NCBI GenBank assembly: GCA_003482405.1
Contig: DMZB01000099.1
Location: forward strand, 1-14,018
Reading direction: 5' to 3'
Length of the DNA: 14,018 nucleotides
Source: Lactobacillus sp.
Lineage (GTDB): Bacteria > Bacillota > Bacilli > Lactobacillales > Lactobacillaceae
Shown piece by piece: positions 6,999 through 12,788 of this stretch. Position numbers and translations under genes: made by a program. How positions within the stretch are numbered: position 1 is the first letter of the stretch; each line of letters opens with the position of its first letter. Under the pieces are notes generated by a model. It was not told the DNA's origin and did not search any database. It saw only the letters and a list, made by a program, of their open reading frames with translations.

Positions 6999-7237
6999 TT
7001 AGTTTGGCGTGTCTGGTATACCTCCCAGACTTGAGGGGTTCTTCAATCACGAAGAACTGAGTACCGGCACCCGATTAGTAGTCGGTGGGTGGGCCGCCGT
7101 GTTCCACAACACGAACGATCAAGCACTCCTTATACGAAGGAAAAACGTGCCCCCGGCTTCGATAGCCACTAGCTTCCGCAGAAGAACGACATTACTGCCG
7201 TCTGGCTGATCTCGACTCATCGCATGTAGACACCTTA
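6968..7237 (-). ncRNA. Unassigned structured RNA, about 260 nt
   Basis: No ORF here looks real, yet the stretch is GC-richer than its AT-rich flanks and dense in hairpins. Perfect stems (plus coordinates): 7011-7016/7025-7030, 7038-7044/7051-7057, 7068-7072/7087-7091, 7098-7103/7108-7113 and 7127-7131/7137-7141, the last extended by 7123-7126/7147-7150. Two more nest: 7164-7168/7203-7207 enclosing 7178-7181/7195-7198. ACTCA/TGAGT at 7215-7219/7058-7062 could close a multibranch core. The 3' end is the terminator at 6968-6998. A weak promoter, TTGCAT (7255-7260), 17 nt, TAAGGT (7232-7237), would start it near 7225; another start nearer 7254 is possible. I do not recognise RNase P, tmRNA, SRP, 6S, T-box, glmS, TPP, FMN, SAM or lysine motifs. 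It may be a free RNA or a long leader of the VOC gene. Confidence 0.6.
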
Positions 7238-7282
7238 ACATCTTATTGAGATGAATGCAAATATGACATTAAGACACTTTCT

Positions 7283-7311
7283 TTGACAGAATCGATTCAG
7301 CGACGTTAAAT
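7283..7311 (+). promoter_or_regulatory. Promoter of the small membrane protein gene with dyads
   Basis: Consensus -35 TTGACA (7283-7288), a 17-nt spacer and -10 TTAAAT (7306-7311). The spacer holds the perfect palindrome GAATCGATTC (7289-7298). Downstream lie AGTCAA-ACG-TTGACT (7350-7364) and CTTCATATGAAG (7375-7386), the last touching the ribosome binding site. Three dyads in the region suggest repressor sites, though short palindromes arise easily by chance. Confidence 0.5.
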
Positions 7312-7398
7312 ATAAATAAATAATGTTAAGTTAATTTTAAAGTTATAGTAGTCAAACGTTGACTCGATACGTTTCTTCATATGAAGGGAGTCTTGATA

Positions 7399-7662
7399 AT
7401 GCTGCGAACTGTCACTAAGTACCCTGTCACTATTGCAAAACTTAGCAGTTTTATCGTAAAAATTGGCTTAATTGTCTTTGCAGTTTGGACGCATAGTTTA
7501 ACTATGCTATCTCTGCTCGCCATTGCAGGAATGCTAGCGCTAAATGCACATTTCATCGTTTTTGAGACCACTGAAGACCACAGTTGGATCAACGTTTGGG
7601 ACTTGTTCTTTTCGATTGTGTTATTACTACTCAGCACTGTTCTCTTAATTGTTCGCTCTTAA
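7399..7662 (+). CDS. Small three-helix membrane protein, unknown
   Basis: 87 residues, not recognised. Hydrophobic segments lie at about 16-31, 34-55 and 66-84, with an acidic, aromatic loop (FETTEDHSWINVWD) before the last one; the N-terminus is basic. The start at 7399 was chosen because AGGGAG (7385-7390) is 8 nt upstream; the in-frame ATG at 7381 would put that site inside the coding region and lacks a site of its own. It has a consensus -35 promoter and a dedicated terminator, so it is probably monocistronic. It is divergent from the structured RNA and precedes the DedA gene. Confidence 0.72.
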   Translation: MLRTVTKYPVTIAKLSSFIVKIGLIVFAVWTHSLTMLSLLAIAGMLALNAHFIVFETTEDHSWINVWDLFFSIVLLLLSTVLLIVRS

Positions 7663-7713
7663 CATACTGATCCCTAAGCCGTATTTTATTAACAATCAAA
7701 ACTGAAGTTGTCC

Positions 7714-7749
7714 AACGTGAGTCACACTGTGATGCACGTTTATTTTTTC
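7714..7749 (+). terminator. Intrinsic terminator after the small membrane protein
   Basis: AACGTG (7714-7719) pairs with CACGTT (7735-7740) and TCAC (7722-7725) with GTGA (7729-7732), separated by a 2-by-2 mismatch and a 3-nt loop. A T-rich tract (7741-7749) follows immediately. It ends the transcript about 50 nt after the stop and separates this gene from DedA. Confidence 0.75.
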
Positions 7750-7767
7750 TCAAACAAGTCTTGCCAC

Positions 7768-7796
7768 TTGGTTTTACCTTCATTTGCAAGTATAGT
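7768..7796 (+). promoter_or_regulatory. Candidate promoter of the DedA gene
   Basis: TTGGTT (7768-7773), a 17-nt spacer and TATAGT (7791-7796). The -10 lies only 9 nt before the ATG at 7806, so this promoter would give an almost leaderless message, matching the poor ribosome site (TTAGG) in front of the gene. Confidence 0.35.
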
Positions 7797-7805
7797 TAGG
7801 CTACT

Positions 7806-8507
7806 ATGACAAACTTCCTGACTTCGACCCGCCTGGCGTGGGTGCTTGAATTTATATTTCATCCGCTATCATTCTTGGTGCCATGGACAAACCAGTTTAA
7901 TTACTGGGGTTATGTGGTGCTATTTGTGGTGCTATTTTTAGAAAGCGCCTACCTGTTATTTTCATTTTTGCCGGCGCAATCGTTGCTATTCGTGGCTGGT
8001 GCAATCTCTGCAAACCGGTCATCCGTCTTAAATATCTATCTTTTGTTGGTCGGGTTTGTTGTCGTCACACTGATTGGTTCAACCATTAAGTACCACGGTG
8101 GCATAAAAATGAAGGCACGCGCCAACGCGCATATTAAAAAGAAAACTGATGACGGCAAATCACAAAGCAAGACGTTGAAGCGAATCTCTCAATCGGAAGT
8201 TTATTTTGAAAAATATGGGGGTAGTTTTCTGATTATCGCTCGCTTCGTCCCCATCGTCGGCCTGTTTATGCCTCTAATTGCTGGCGAAACGCAGATGGAC
8301 CAACGCCAATTTCACCTCTTCAATACAATTGGCGTTGTTTCCTGGATCTTCGTCGCTACATTGGCAGGATTTTTCTTTGGCAAAACACAGTTTGTTAAAA
8401 ACTACTTTACGTTTATCTGCATTGGCATCGCACTATTGCCAATTATCCTCCATGAAGCTGCCCGATTCATTCGTGAATGGATTGATGCGATTCGCGATTT
8501 TAGTTAA
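7806..8507 (+). CDS. DedA-family membrane protein
   Basis: 233 residues with several membrane segments (about 35-56, 58-68 re-entrant, 78-95, 140-160, 174-192, 198-215). DedA (VTT-domain) proteins act in membrane homeostasis; some recycle lipid carriers such as undecaprenyl phosphate or phosphatidylethanolamine. Family signatures: Glu46 in FLESAYLLFSFLPAQSLLFV, AGAIS (64-68), YFEKYGGSFLIIARF and FVPIVGLFMPLIAGETQM. Arg146 of the RF-P motif is present, but the second conserved Arg (six residues on, usually in a VRT-like context) is Gly152. The loop at 100-130 is long and very basic (KKKTDDGKSQSKTLK). The ribosome site is poor and a possible -10 sits just ahead of the ATG. Function of this paralogue is unproven. 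Confidence 0.85.
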   Translation: MTNFLTSTRLAWVLEFIFHPLSFLVPWTNQFNYWGYVVLFVVLFLESAYLLFSFLPAQSLLFVAGAISANRSSVLNIYLLLVGFVVVTLIGSTIKYHGGIKMKARANAHIKKKTDDGKSQSKTLKRISQSEVYFEKYGGSFLIIARFVPIVGLFMPLIAGETQMDQRQFHLFNTIGVVSWIFVATLAGFFFGKTQFVKNYFTFICIGIALLPIILHEAARFIREWIDAIRDFS

Positions 8508-8549
8508 GTTTGGCTGGATTATCCTCATCTATTCGTCACAGAATGCTTA

Positions 8550-9194
8550 TTACAAGTTTTTACTTCCCTCACGTAAGGCCAGTGGGCTGAGCACCGATCG
8601 ATGATCCTGCATAAAGGCAATCACCCATTCGGGATTCGTTTTGCTGTAATCACGTAAGGCCCACCCAATCGCCTTTTGAATAAAGAACTCATCAGTCGTC
8701 AGATCATCAACTAACACATCATTCAAATAAGTTTCATCTGTTAATCTCTTAAAGCCCAACTGTAAAGTGATGCCCACGCGGCGTTGCCAGAAGTCGGGCT
8801 TTTTTGCGTACCACGTACCCACTGTTGACAACCATTCCGGATGACGTTTAACTGTGTGACCAATTACACCACGAATCGCGTCTACGCTATCCCACCATGG
8901 TTTGTTCGTAATGTAAGTGCTCAACCAGGTCAAGTCATCGAGCGTGAGCCGCGTCACATTATGGGCCATCATATCAATGGCAACGTACTGATACTCCCGT
9001 TCTGGCAGATCGTAGAGTGTGGCAAACTGTTCGTGCAATTCATCATCGGTTAATTTTTTACTTGCAATCAGCAACGCATGTTCTTGTTCTTTTCGCTGAG
9101 GCGATTTCACCCCGGCAAACGGAAATTTGTTCTTCATGTAGGCTGCCATTCCCAGCGCCGTTTCAGGATCCTTCTGTAAAAAATCTGTGACCAT
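8550..9194 (-). CDS. AlkD-like DNA alkylation repair glycosylase
   Basis: 214 residues of HEAT-like helical repeats, close to the 220-240 usual for AlkD. The enzyme removes alkylated purines such as 3- and 7-methylated bases without flipping the base. Family residues are in place: PWWDSVD holds Trp101 and Asp105 (equivalent to Trp109 and Asp113 of Bacillus cereus AlkD). WQRRVG holds Arg139 (Arg148), and KAIGWALRDYSK holds Trp178 (Trp187). The start at 9194 has AAGGAG 9 nt upstream; the frame stays open to 9272, but that extension has no ribosome site and covers a hairpin. Possible own promoter on the minus strand: TTGAAA (9285-9280), 17 nt, TACAAC (9262-9257). Only 42 nt separate its stop from that of the convergent DedA gene. 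Confidence 0.9.
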   Translation of the reverse strand: MVTDFLQKDPETALGMAAYMKNKFPFAGVKSPQRKEQEHALLIASKKLTDDELHEQFATLYDLPEREYQYVAIDMMAHNVTRLTLDDLTWLSTYITNKPWWDSVDAIRGVIGHTVKRHPEWLSTVGTWYAKKPDFWQRRVGITLQLGFKRLTDETYLNDVLVDDLTTDEFFIQKAIGWALRDYSKTNPEWVIAFMQDHRSVLSPLALREGSKNL

Positions 9195-9218
9195 ATTTTT
9201 CCGCTCCTTTATGTAAAC

Positions 9219-9259
9219 AACGGATATCAATGAAAGACCACTTTTCATCAATACCCGTT
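9219..9259 (-). repeat. Long hairpin in the alkD leader / after the upstream cluster
   Basis: On the minus strand 9259-9241 pairs with 9236-9219 through 17 consecutive base pairs (three are G-U), with one bulged A near a 4-nt loop. The wobble pairs would be A-C mismatches on the plus strand, so the RNA hairpin belongs to the minus strand. A poor U tract (TTGTTTAC) follows. It could be a weak terminator of the lplA cluster or a 5'-leader structure of the AlkD gene. Confidence 0.6.
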
Positions 9260-9289
9260 GTACTTGATACATTATTTTATTTCAAACAA

Positions 9290-9769
9290 CTACTTTTCCG
9301 CTGTCTGTTCAGCATCCGCTGTTACCAGTTTTTCAATCTGTTCACGTAGCCAGTCAGTAATCTTTGCACTCACAGTATCCGTGTCATCTAGGAACGCCTG
9401 AACGGAACTGGCTGTATCAATGCGCATTTTCGAAACATTGATCGCCGGCGAATCAAAGATCATGTATAAATTGACCTCGCGAGTTTCGTCTGGGTCGAGC
9501 ATCTTATCAATTTCATTCGCGTAGGCAAATGGCAGATTGATAAGCGAGCTTTCCAACCGCACGTTTATCTCAACATCGTGAAACCCAGTAACATCGACAC
9601 GCGTCTGAACAAGCTTACCAGCGCTTAATTGCGCCTTAGCGAAGGCGATACTGTCAGCCATGACGCCTTCGGGATCGTCATTGAGTTTGTCAAACGTTGT
9701 TGTAGATGAGGTGCCAACGTACGTTTCATCTTGCAGCGCTTTTAAAAAATCGGCAACTTTTTCTTCCAT
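9290..9769 (-). CDS. Acidic soluble protein of unknown function
   Basis: 159 residues, no signal peptide or membrane segment, strongly acidic. I do not recognise a family. The middle (about 55-125) alternates like beta strands: VDVTGFHDVEINVRL, REVNLYMIFDSPAINVSKMR. The last 30 residues look like an amphipathic helix (ITDWLREQIEKLVTADAEQ). GGGAGAA lies inside the end of the upstream gene, 6-10 nt before the ATG, and only 2 nt separate the two genes. They are almost certainly co-transcribed and probably translationally coupled, which hints at a shared job with the membrane protein. Confidence 0.75.
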   Translation of the reverse strand: MEEKVADFLKALQDETYVGTSSTTTFDKLNDDPEGVMADSIAFAKAQLSAGKLVQTRVDVTGFHDVEINVRLESSLINLPFAYANEIDKMLDPDETREVNLYMIFDSPAINVSKMRIDTASSVQAFLDDTDTVSAKITDWLREQIEKLVTADAEQTAEK

Positions 9770-9771
9770 GG

Positions 9772-10206
9772 TTATTTTCTCCCGTTCGTCTGTTTATTCG
9801 TCTTGCGTTCAACCCAAATCCGGTTATTTTCCTCGTAGTTGCGTCGGAATCGTGCACCCGCCACAAACGCCTCAAAGTTGGTTACTAAGCCAATCACTGC
9901 AAAGAGGTCGATCATGACGTTAACGAATACGACACCATGTCCGGTGAACGTTTGAACCACTGCTAACAGTAACACAGCCGTCAAAATAATCAGAACAAAG
10001 GATTGCGGATAAACCGAAAAACGCCAGTTAAACGCAAACATAATCACAGGAATTGCGACTAACACGAGCATGATTCCTTCGTTTGCAAGGAAATGTGGCC
10101 ACTGCTGACTCGCATTCCCGCCAAAACCAAAGTAGACCCCCGCATTCACAATCGTGTAAAAAATCCAGGAAGCAATCGTCAGACTGACGACACGTGCATC
10201 TCTCAT
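9772..10206 (-). CDS. Four-helix membrane protein, unknown
   Basis: 144 residues with four predicted membrane segments (about 8-28, 42-60, 68-88, 92-113) and a basic, hydrophilic C-terminal tail (ARFRRNYEENNRIWVERK) that should face the cytoplasm. No family recognised. The ribosome site GAAAGG overlaps the lplA stop codon, 16 nt upstream on the message, so it follows lplA in one transcript. The acidic protein gene follows 2 nt later. A link to lipoate metabolism is suggested only by position. Confidence 0.75.
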   Translation of the reverse strand: MRDARVVSLTIASWIFYTIVNAGVYFGFGGNASQQWPHFLANEGIMLVLVAIPVIMFAFNWRFSVYPQSFVLIILTAVLLLAVVQTFTGHGVVFVNVMIDLFAVIGLVTNFEAFVAGARFRRNYEENNRIWVERKTNKQTNGRK

Positions 10207-10222
10207 CTAGACAAAAACCTTT

Positions 10223-11233
10223 CTATGCCAGCAAATCAATCAATTGTTCCTTTGAAATGCCAACGAAGTATTTTGCCAGGTCCACGTCTGCTAAAGCAGA
10301 TGCTAAGTCATCACGGTCATACTTGACGCCTGTCAGTTTGTCAGCCAAGGCTGTGACATCTTCAGGCCCAAAGAAATCTCCGTAGAACTTGATGTTGTTG
10401 ATCTTACCATCATCAACGTTCAAACGGGCATCAATGGTCCCATAGTCAAAGTGCTGACGCTTCTTAACCGTGAATTCAGGTGACTTGCCGTAAACCCAGT
10501 CCCAATTATTGTAATATTGTTCGTACAACTTGTCGATTTCTTTCTGATCATCATCGGTAACTTGTACTTCACGGTCCTTGATGTCAGCCAAATCATCAAC
10601 GTTGAATAATTCCTTCAATAGAATGTCACGGAATGTTGGCACATCAATGTCTTGGTACTCTTTATCCAAGTATGGACGCAAGTTAGTTACACGTGAACGG
10701 ACAGACTTAATCCCCTTTGATGCAATCTTGTCTTCAGGGACGTTTAAAGCGTGGGTAACGACATCCAAGTCAACATTGAGCATCAATGTACCATGTGAGA
10801 ATGTCTTGCCGTTACGCGTGTACATGGCGTTACCAGAGAACTTCTTACCATCAACTAAAATATCGTTACGGCCAGAAACCTCAGTAGTGGTTGCACCCAT
10901 TTTATGAAGCGCGTCAACGATCGGTTGTGTGAATGACTTGAAATCACCAAATTCTTCACTGTTTGAATCCACCACAAAACTGAAGCAGAGGTTACCGAGA
11001 TCTTGGTAAACCGCACCACCACCAGATAACCGACGAGTTACCCGAATGTTGTGCTCCTGTACATACTTCTGGTTGATTTCTTCCTGCGTATTTTGGTTAC
11101 GACCGACAATGATACAAGGCTCTTCATAGTAGAAAAGCAATAAAGGTTCATCAAACTTTTTATTGTTCATTAAATACTGTTCGGTTGCCAGGTTCTCGCC
11201 AATATTGTGTGACTTCATTGAAACATAATACAT
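10223..11233 (-). CDS. lplA: Lipoate-protein ligase A
   Basis: 336 residues, the usual length for Gram-positive two-domain LplA/LplJ enzymes. It activates lipoate with ATP and attaches it to lysines of E2 subunits or GcvH in the cytoplasm. Motifs of the catalytic domain: RRLSGGGAVYQDLGN (67-81, the lipoyl-AMP binding loop), GRNDILVDGKKFSGNA with the conserved Lys131, then FSHGTLMLNVDL (145-156). The C-terminal accessory domain (about 250-336) carries the usual FTVKKRQHFDYGTIDARLNV strand pattern. The start at 11233 has GGGGGAT upstream and gives the family N-terminus (MYYV); the open frame to 11287 adds 18 unlikely residues. It heads a minus-strand cluster with two unknown genes. Confidence 0.95.
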   Translation of the reverse strand: MYYVSMKSHNIGENLATEQYLMNNKKFDEPLLLFYYEEPCIIVGRNQNTQEEINQKYVQEHNIRVTRRLSGGGAVYQDLGNLCFSFVVDSNSEEFGDFKSFTQPIVDALHKMGATTTEVSGRNDILVDGKKFSGNAMYTRNGKTFSHGTLMLNVDLDVVTHALNVPEDKIASKGIKSVRSRVTNLRPYLDKEYQDIDVPTFRDILLKELFNVDDLADIKDREVQVTDDDQKEIDKLYEQYYNNWDWVYGKSPEFTVKKRQHFDYGTIDARLNVDDGKINNIKFYGDFFGPEDVTALADKLTGVKYDRDDLASALADVDLAKYFVGISKEQLIDLLA

Positions 11234-11328
11234 AACGTTAAATCCCCCTAAGCATTTTTTATTAATGCGCCACCAGTGATAATTCAATTTTCAATTTCCA
11301 CTAATAACGAATTAAGCTTTCACTCATG

Positions 11329-11357
11329 ATGTTAGCACTTTCTGAAAGCGGACACAA
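11329..11357 (-). promoter_or_regulatory. Candidate lplA promoter
   Basis: On the minus strand: -35 TTGTGT (11357-11352), a 17-nt spacer and -10 TAACAT (11334-11329), giving a leader of about 90 nt before the ATG at 11233. The palindrome ACAATTGT (11354-11361) overlaps the -35. Confidence 0.4.
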
Positions 11358-11390
11358 TTGTTAATTTGACAGGGTTTTGTTTAGTGATTT

Positions 11391-11439
11391 CACAAACTTT
11401 TCGAGCTGTTCTGAAATCTGTAGCTTACTGCACAAACTT
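11391..11439. repeat. Two direct repeats CACAAACTT, 40 bp apart
   Basis: CACAAACTT occurs at 11391-11399 and 11431-11439, a 40-bp period that would place both on the same DNA face. They lie upstream of both divergent promoters. Paired regulator half-sites are possible; chance cannot be excluded for a 9-mer. Confidence 0.35.
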
Positions 11440-11484
11440 GTCATTTTCATAGCAAAAAAATTTACGTTTATGCGTCAGAAGCTA

Positions 11485-11521
11485 GTAAATCGCTTACATT
11501 ATGACTGATAAAAGGTATAAT
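11485..11521 (+). promoter_or_regulatory. usp promoter with cre-like site
   Basis: -35 CTTACA (11493-11498), a 17-nt spacer and a consensus -10 TATAAT (11516-11521), giving a leader of about 50 nt. GTAAATCGCTTACA (11485-11498) matches the cre consensus TGWAANCGNTNWCA at 12 of 14 positions and covers the -35, so CcpA repression is plausible. Confidence 0.65.
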
Positions 11522-11538
11522 AAACATAAGGCAAAAAC

Positions 11539-11553
11539 ATCAGAGTTTCTGAT
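11539..11553 (+). promoter_or_regulatory. Leader hairpin before the usp ribosome site
   Basis: ATCAGA (11539-11544) and TCTGAT (11548-11553) form a perfect 6-bp stem with a 3-nt loop, 7 nt upstream of the AAGGTGG ribosome site (11561-11567). It could affect message stability or translation. Confidence 0.4.
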
Positions 11554-11576
11554 TGATAGAAAGGTGGCACACAGCG

Positions 11577-12029
11577 ATGTTACAGCAATACAAAAATATT
11601 CTTGCCCCAGTTGATGGTTCAAAAGCCACTGAACCGGTTCTGGAAAAAGCAATCGAAGTTGCCAAACGCAACGACACGCACTTAGACATCCTGAACGTTT
11701 TGGAGGTTAACCAGTTCTCGGACAGTTATGGTGGTGCTGTAAGTGGCGATGTCATCTACCGGTTGGTTGAAGACGTTCAAAACCGTTTGGAATCTTTGAA
11801 GAAACAGGCTGAAAAGGCTGGCGTTACCGATGTTGACATCCATGTCCGCTTTGGTAATCCAAAACCAGTTATCTCACGTGAATTTCCTCACGACCATGGT
11901 AACGAATTGATTGTCATGGGAACCACAGGTCTTAATGCCGTTGAGCGGTTGATGGTTGGATCAGTAACCAACTACGTAAGTCGCAATGCGGATGTGGACG
12001 TATTAATTGTGAAGATCAATCAGAAGTAG
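11577..12029 (+). CDS. Universal stress protein (UspA family)
   Basis: 150 residues, a single Usp domain. It begins QQYKNILAPVDGSKATEPVL, with Asp13 in the nucleotide-contacting loop. It ends with the ATP-binding signature G-2x-G-9x-G-S: Gly105, Gly108, Gly118, Ser119 in GTTGLNAVERLMVGSVTNYV. That places it with the ATP-binding rather than the non-binding UspA subgroup. Usp proteins are cytoplasmic dimers induced by stress or growth arrest; the precise role here is unknown. The start at 11577 follows AAGGTGG at 9 nt; a TTG at 11553 opens the same frame but would include the ribosome site. A consensus -10 and a strong terminator flank it, so it is monocistronic. Confidence 0.92.
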   Translation: MLQQYKNILAPVDGSKATEPVLEKAIEVAKRNDTHLDILNVLEVNQFSDSYGGAVSGDVIYRLVEDVQNRLESLKKQAEKAGVTDVDIHVRFGNPKPVISREFPHDHGNELIVMGTTGLNAVERLMVGSVTNYVSRNADVDVLIVKINQK

Positions 12030-12055
12030 TTTGAATTGAATACTAAATGCAACTC

Positions 12056-12099
12056 AAAAAGGCAAGGCTTCTTCGTAAATGAAAAAGCCTTGCCTTTTT
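12056..12099. terminator. Strong bidirectional terminator
   Basis: A perfect 15-bp stem (12056-12070 with 12085-12099) with a GC-rich core, AAAAAGGCAAGGCTT, and a 14-nt loop. Five Ts end the stem on the plus strand and five on the minus strand, so it can terminate both usp and the convergent membrane-protein gene at 12138. Confidence 0.93.
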
Positions 12100-12137
12100 A
12101 TGTTTGAACATGATGACTTCAGTTTACAGAACCTATT

Positions 12138-12503
12138 TTAAAAACGGGTCCAACCATGCACAAATCCAGCAATAATTTGATCTGAATGTGTAAATGCTGA
12201 AAGTGCCAAGAATAAGGCAAAGGAAACCAGTAAAATTCGTGTACTTTGCGAAATCAATGCTTTCTTAATACTCGTTGTGTTATTGCCTACAATGTTTCTA
12301 TAAATGATGGCACTTAAATATATGGGCAACGCGATGGACAAGGTGCCAACGACGAGTGACAAAATAAAACTGTCGCTTCCAATCGTTGTGGTGACTGCAG
12401 TTACAGATGAATCAGCGACCATAATGCCAAGCAACATAGCCACGCCTTTTAGCCAATCAGGCATATTAACAATAGCCTCATTCAACATTCGTAAATATTT
12501 CAC
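12138..12503 (-). CDS. Small membrane protein, unknown
   Basis: 121 residues, not recognised. Three hydrophobic segments (about 18-36, 46-68, 86-104); the first contains polar residues (MVADSSVTAVTTT). The start is a GTG at 12503 with a modest GAAAG site 9 nt upstream; the next in-frame ATG (residue 6) lacks any ribosome site. A minus-strand TATAAT (12555-12550) supports expression. It converges on usp and shares its terminator. Confidence 0.68.
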   Translation of the reverse strand: MKYLRMLNEAIVNMPDWLKGVAMLLGIMVADSSVTAVTTTIGSDSFILSLVVGTLSIALPIYLSAIIYRNIVGNNTTSIKKALISQSTRILLVSFALFLALSAFTHSDQIIAGFVHGWTRF

Positions 12504-12549
12504 TTAATCACACTTTCGAAGAAAAATCTCTAACGTCGGTTTTAAAATA

Positions 12550-12578
12550 ATTATATCATTACCTTCACGTTATGTACT
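12550..12578 (-). promoter_or_regulatory. Promoter of the small membrane protein gene
   Basis: Minus strand: consensus -10 TATAAT (12555-12550) with a 17-nt spacer to AGTACA (12578-12573). The -10 is perfect, the -35 poor. The double dyad at 12592-12641 begins 14 bp upstream of the -35, a position suited to an activator or looped repressor. Confidence 0.55.
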
Positions 12579-12591
12579 CGTATTCATTTTT

Positions 12592-12641
12592 TGGGTAATA
12601 GATCTTTTACCCAAAAATGTGGGTAAAAGATTTATTACCCA
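12592..12641. repeat. 22-bp inverted repeat made of two near-palindromes
   Basis: Arms 12592-12613 and 12620-12641 are inverted copies with 21 of 22 positions complementary and a 6-nt loop (AAAATG). In plus-strand RNA the odd pair is G-U, so all 22 pairs can form. Each arm is itself a dyad, TGGGTAA-N8-TTACCCA (10 of 11 and 9 of 11 symmetric pairs), so the element also reads as two tandem 22-bp operators 28 bp apart. No U tract follows, which argues against a plain terminator. It lies between divergent genes and might regulate either. A second, smaller inverted repeat (AATTATT/AATAATT) sits at 12737-12754. Confidence 0.85.
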
Positions 12642-12788
12642 CTACGCTTTCACATTTGCTGTTTTTAAGTTCCCTTTTAGTTTCACTTAAGTCCGTTTTA
12701 TGTAAAGGGGTCTATCGTAATCACCAATGTTCAGGCAATTATTAGTCAATAATTCTTGTGATGAAATAAAACGAATGGAAGTGACGTT

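Larger units (their letters stand above)
11234..11576. other. Divergent lplA/usp intergenic region
   Basis: 343 nt without a supportable protein gene. It holds a candidate lplA promoter, a strong usp promoter with a cre-like site, a pair of direct repeats, a short leader hairpin, and a 7-bp bulged stem (GTTT-A-GTG with CAC-AAAC, 11380-11398). A run of seven As precedes 11461. The Lacto-usp RNA family is known upstream of usp genes in lactic acid bacteria; I could not confirm it here by eye. Confidence 0.6.

Noticed and set aside
7009-7209. 66-residue plus-strand ORF in the structured RNA
   Set aside because: No ribosome site, no recognisable protein pattern, and the stretch is explained by RNA hairpins and a minus-strand terminator.
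6968-7237. T-box or other common riboswitch
   Set aside because: No GGGTGGNACCGCG T-box core or other known aptamer core was seen on either strand, and the downstream VOC gene is not a usual T-box target.
11553-11576. TTG start for the universal stress protein
   Set aside because: The ribosome site AAGGTGG would lie inside the coding region, and the Usp fold begins after the ATG at 11577.
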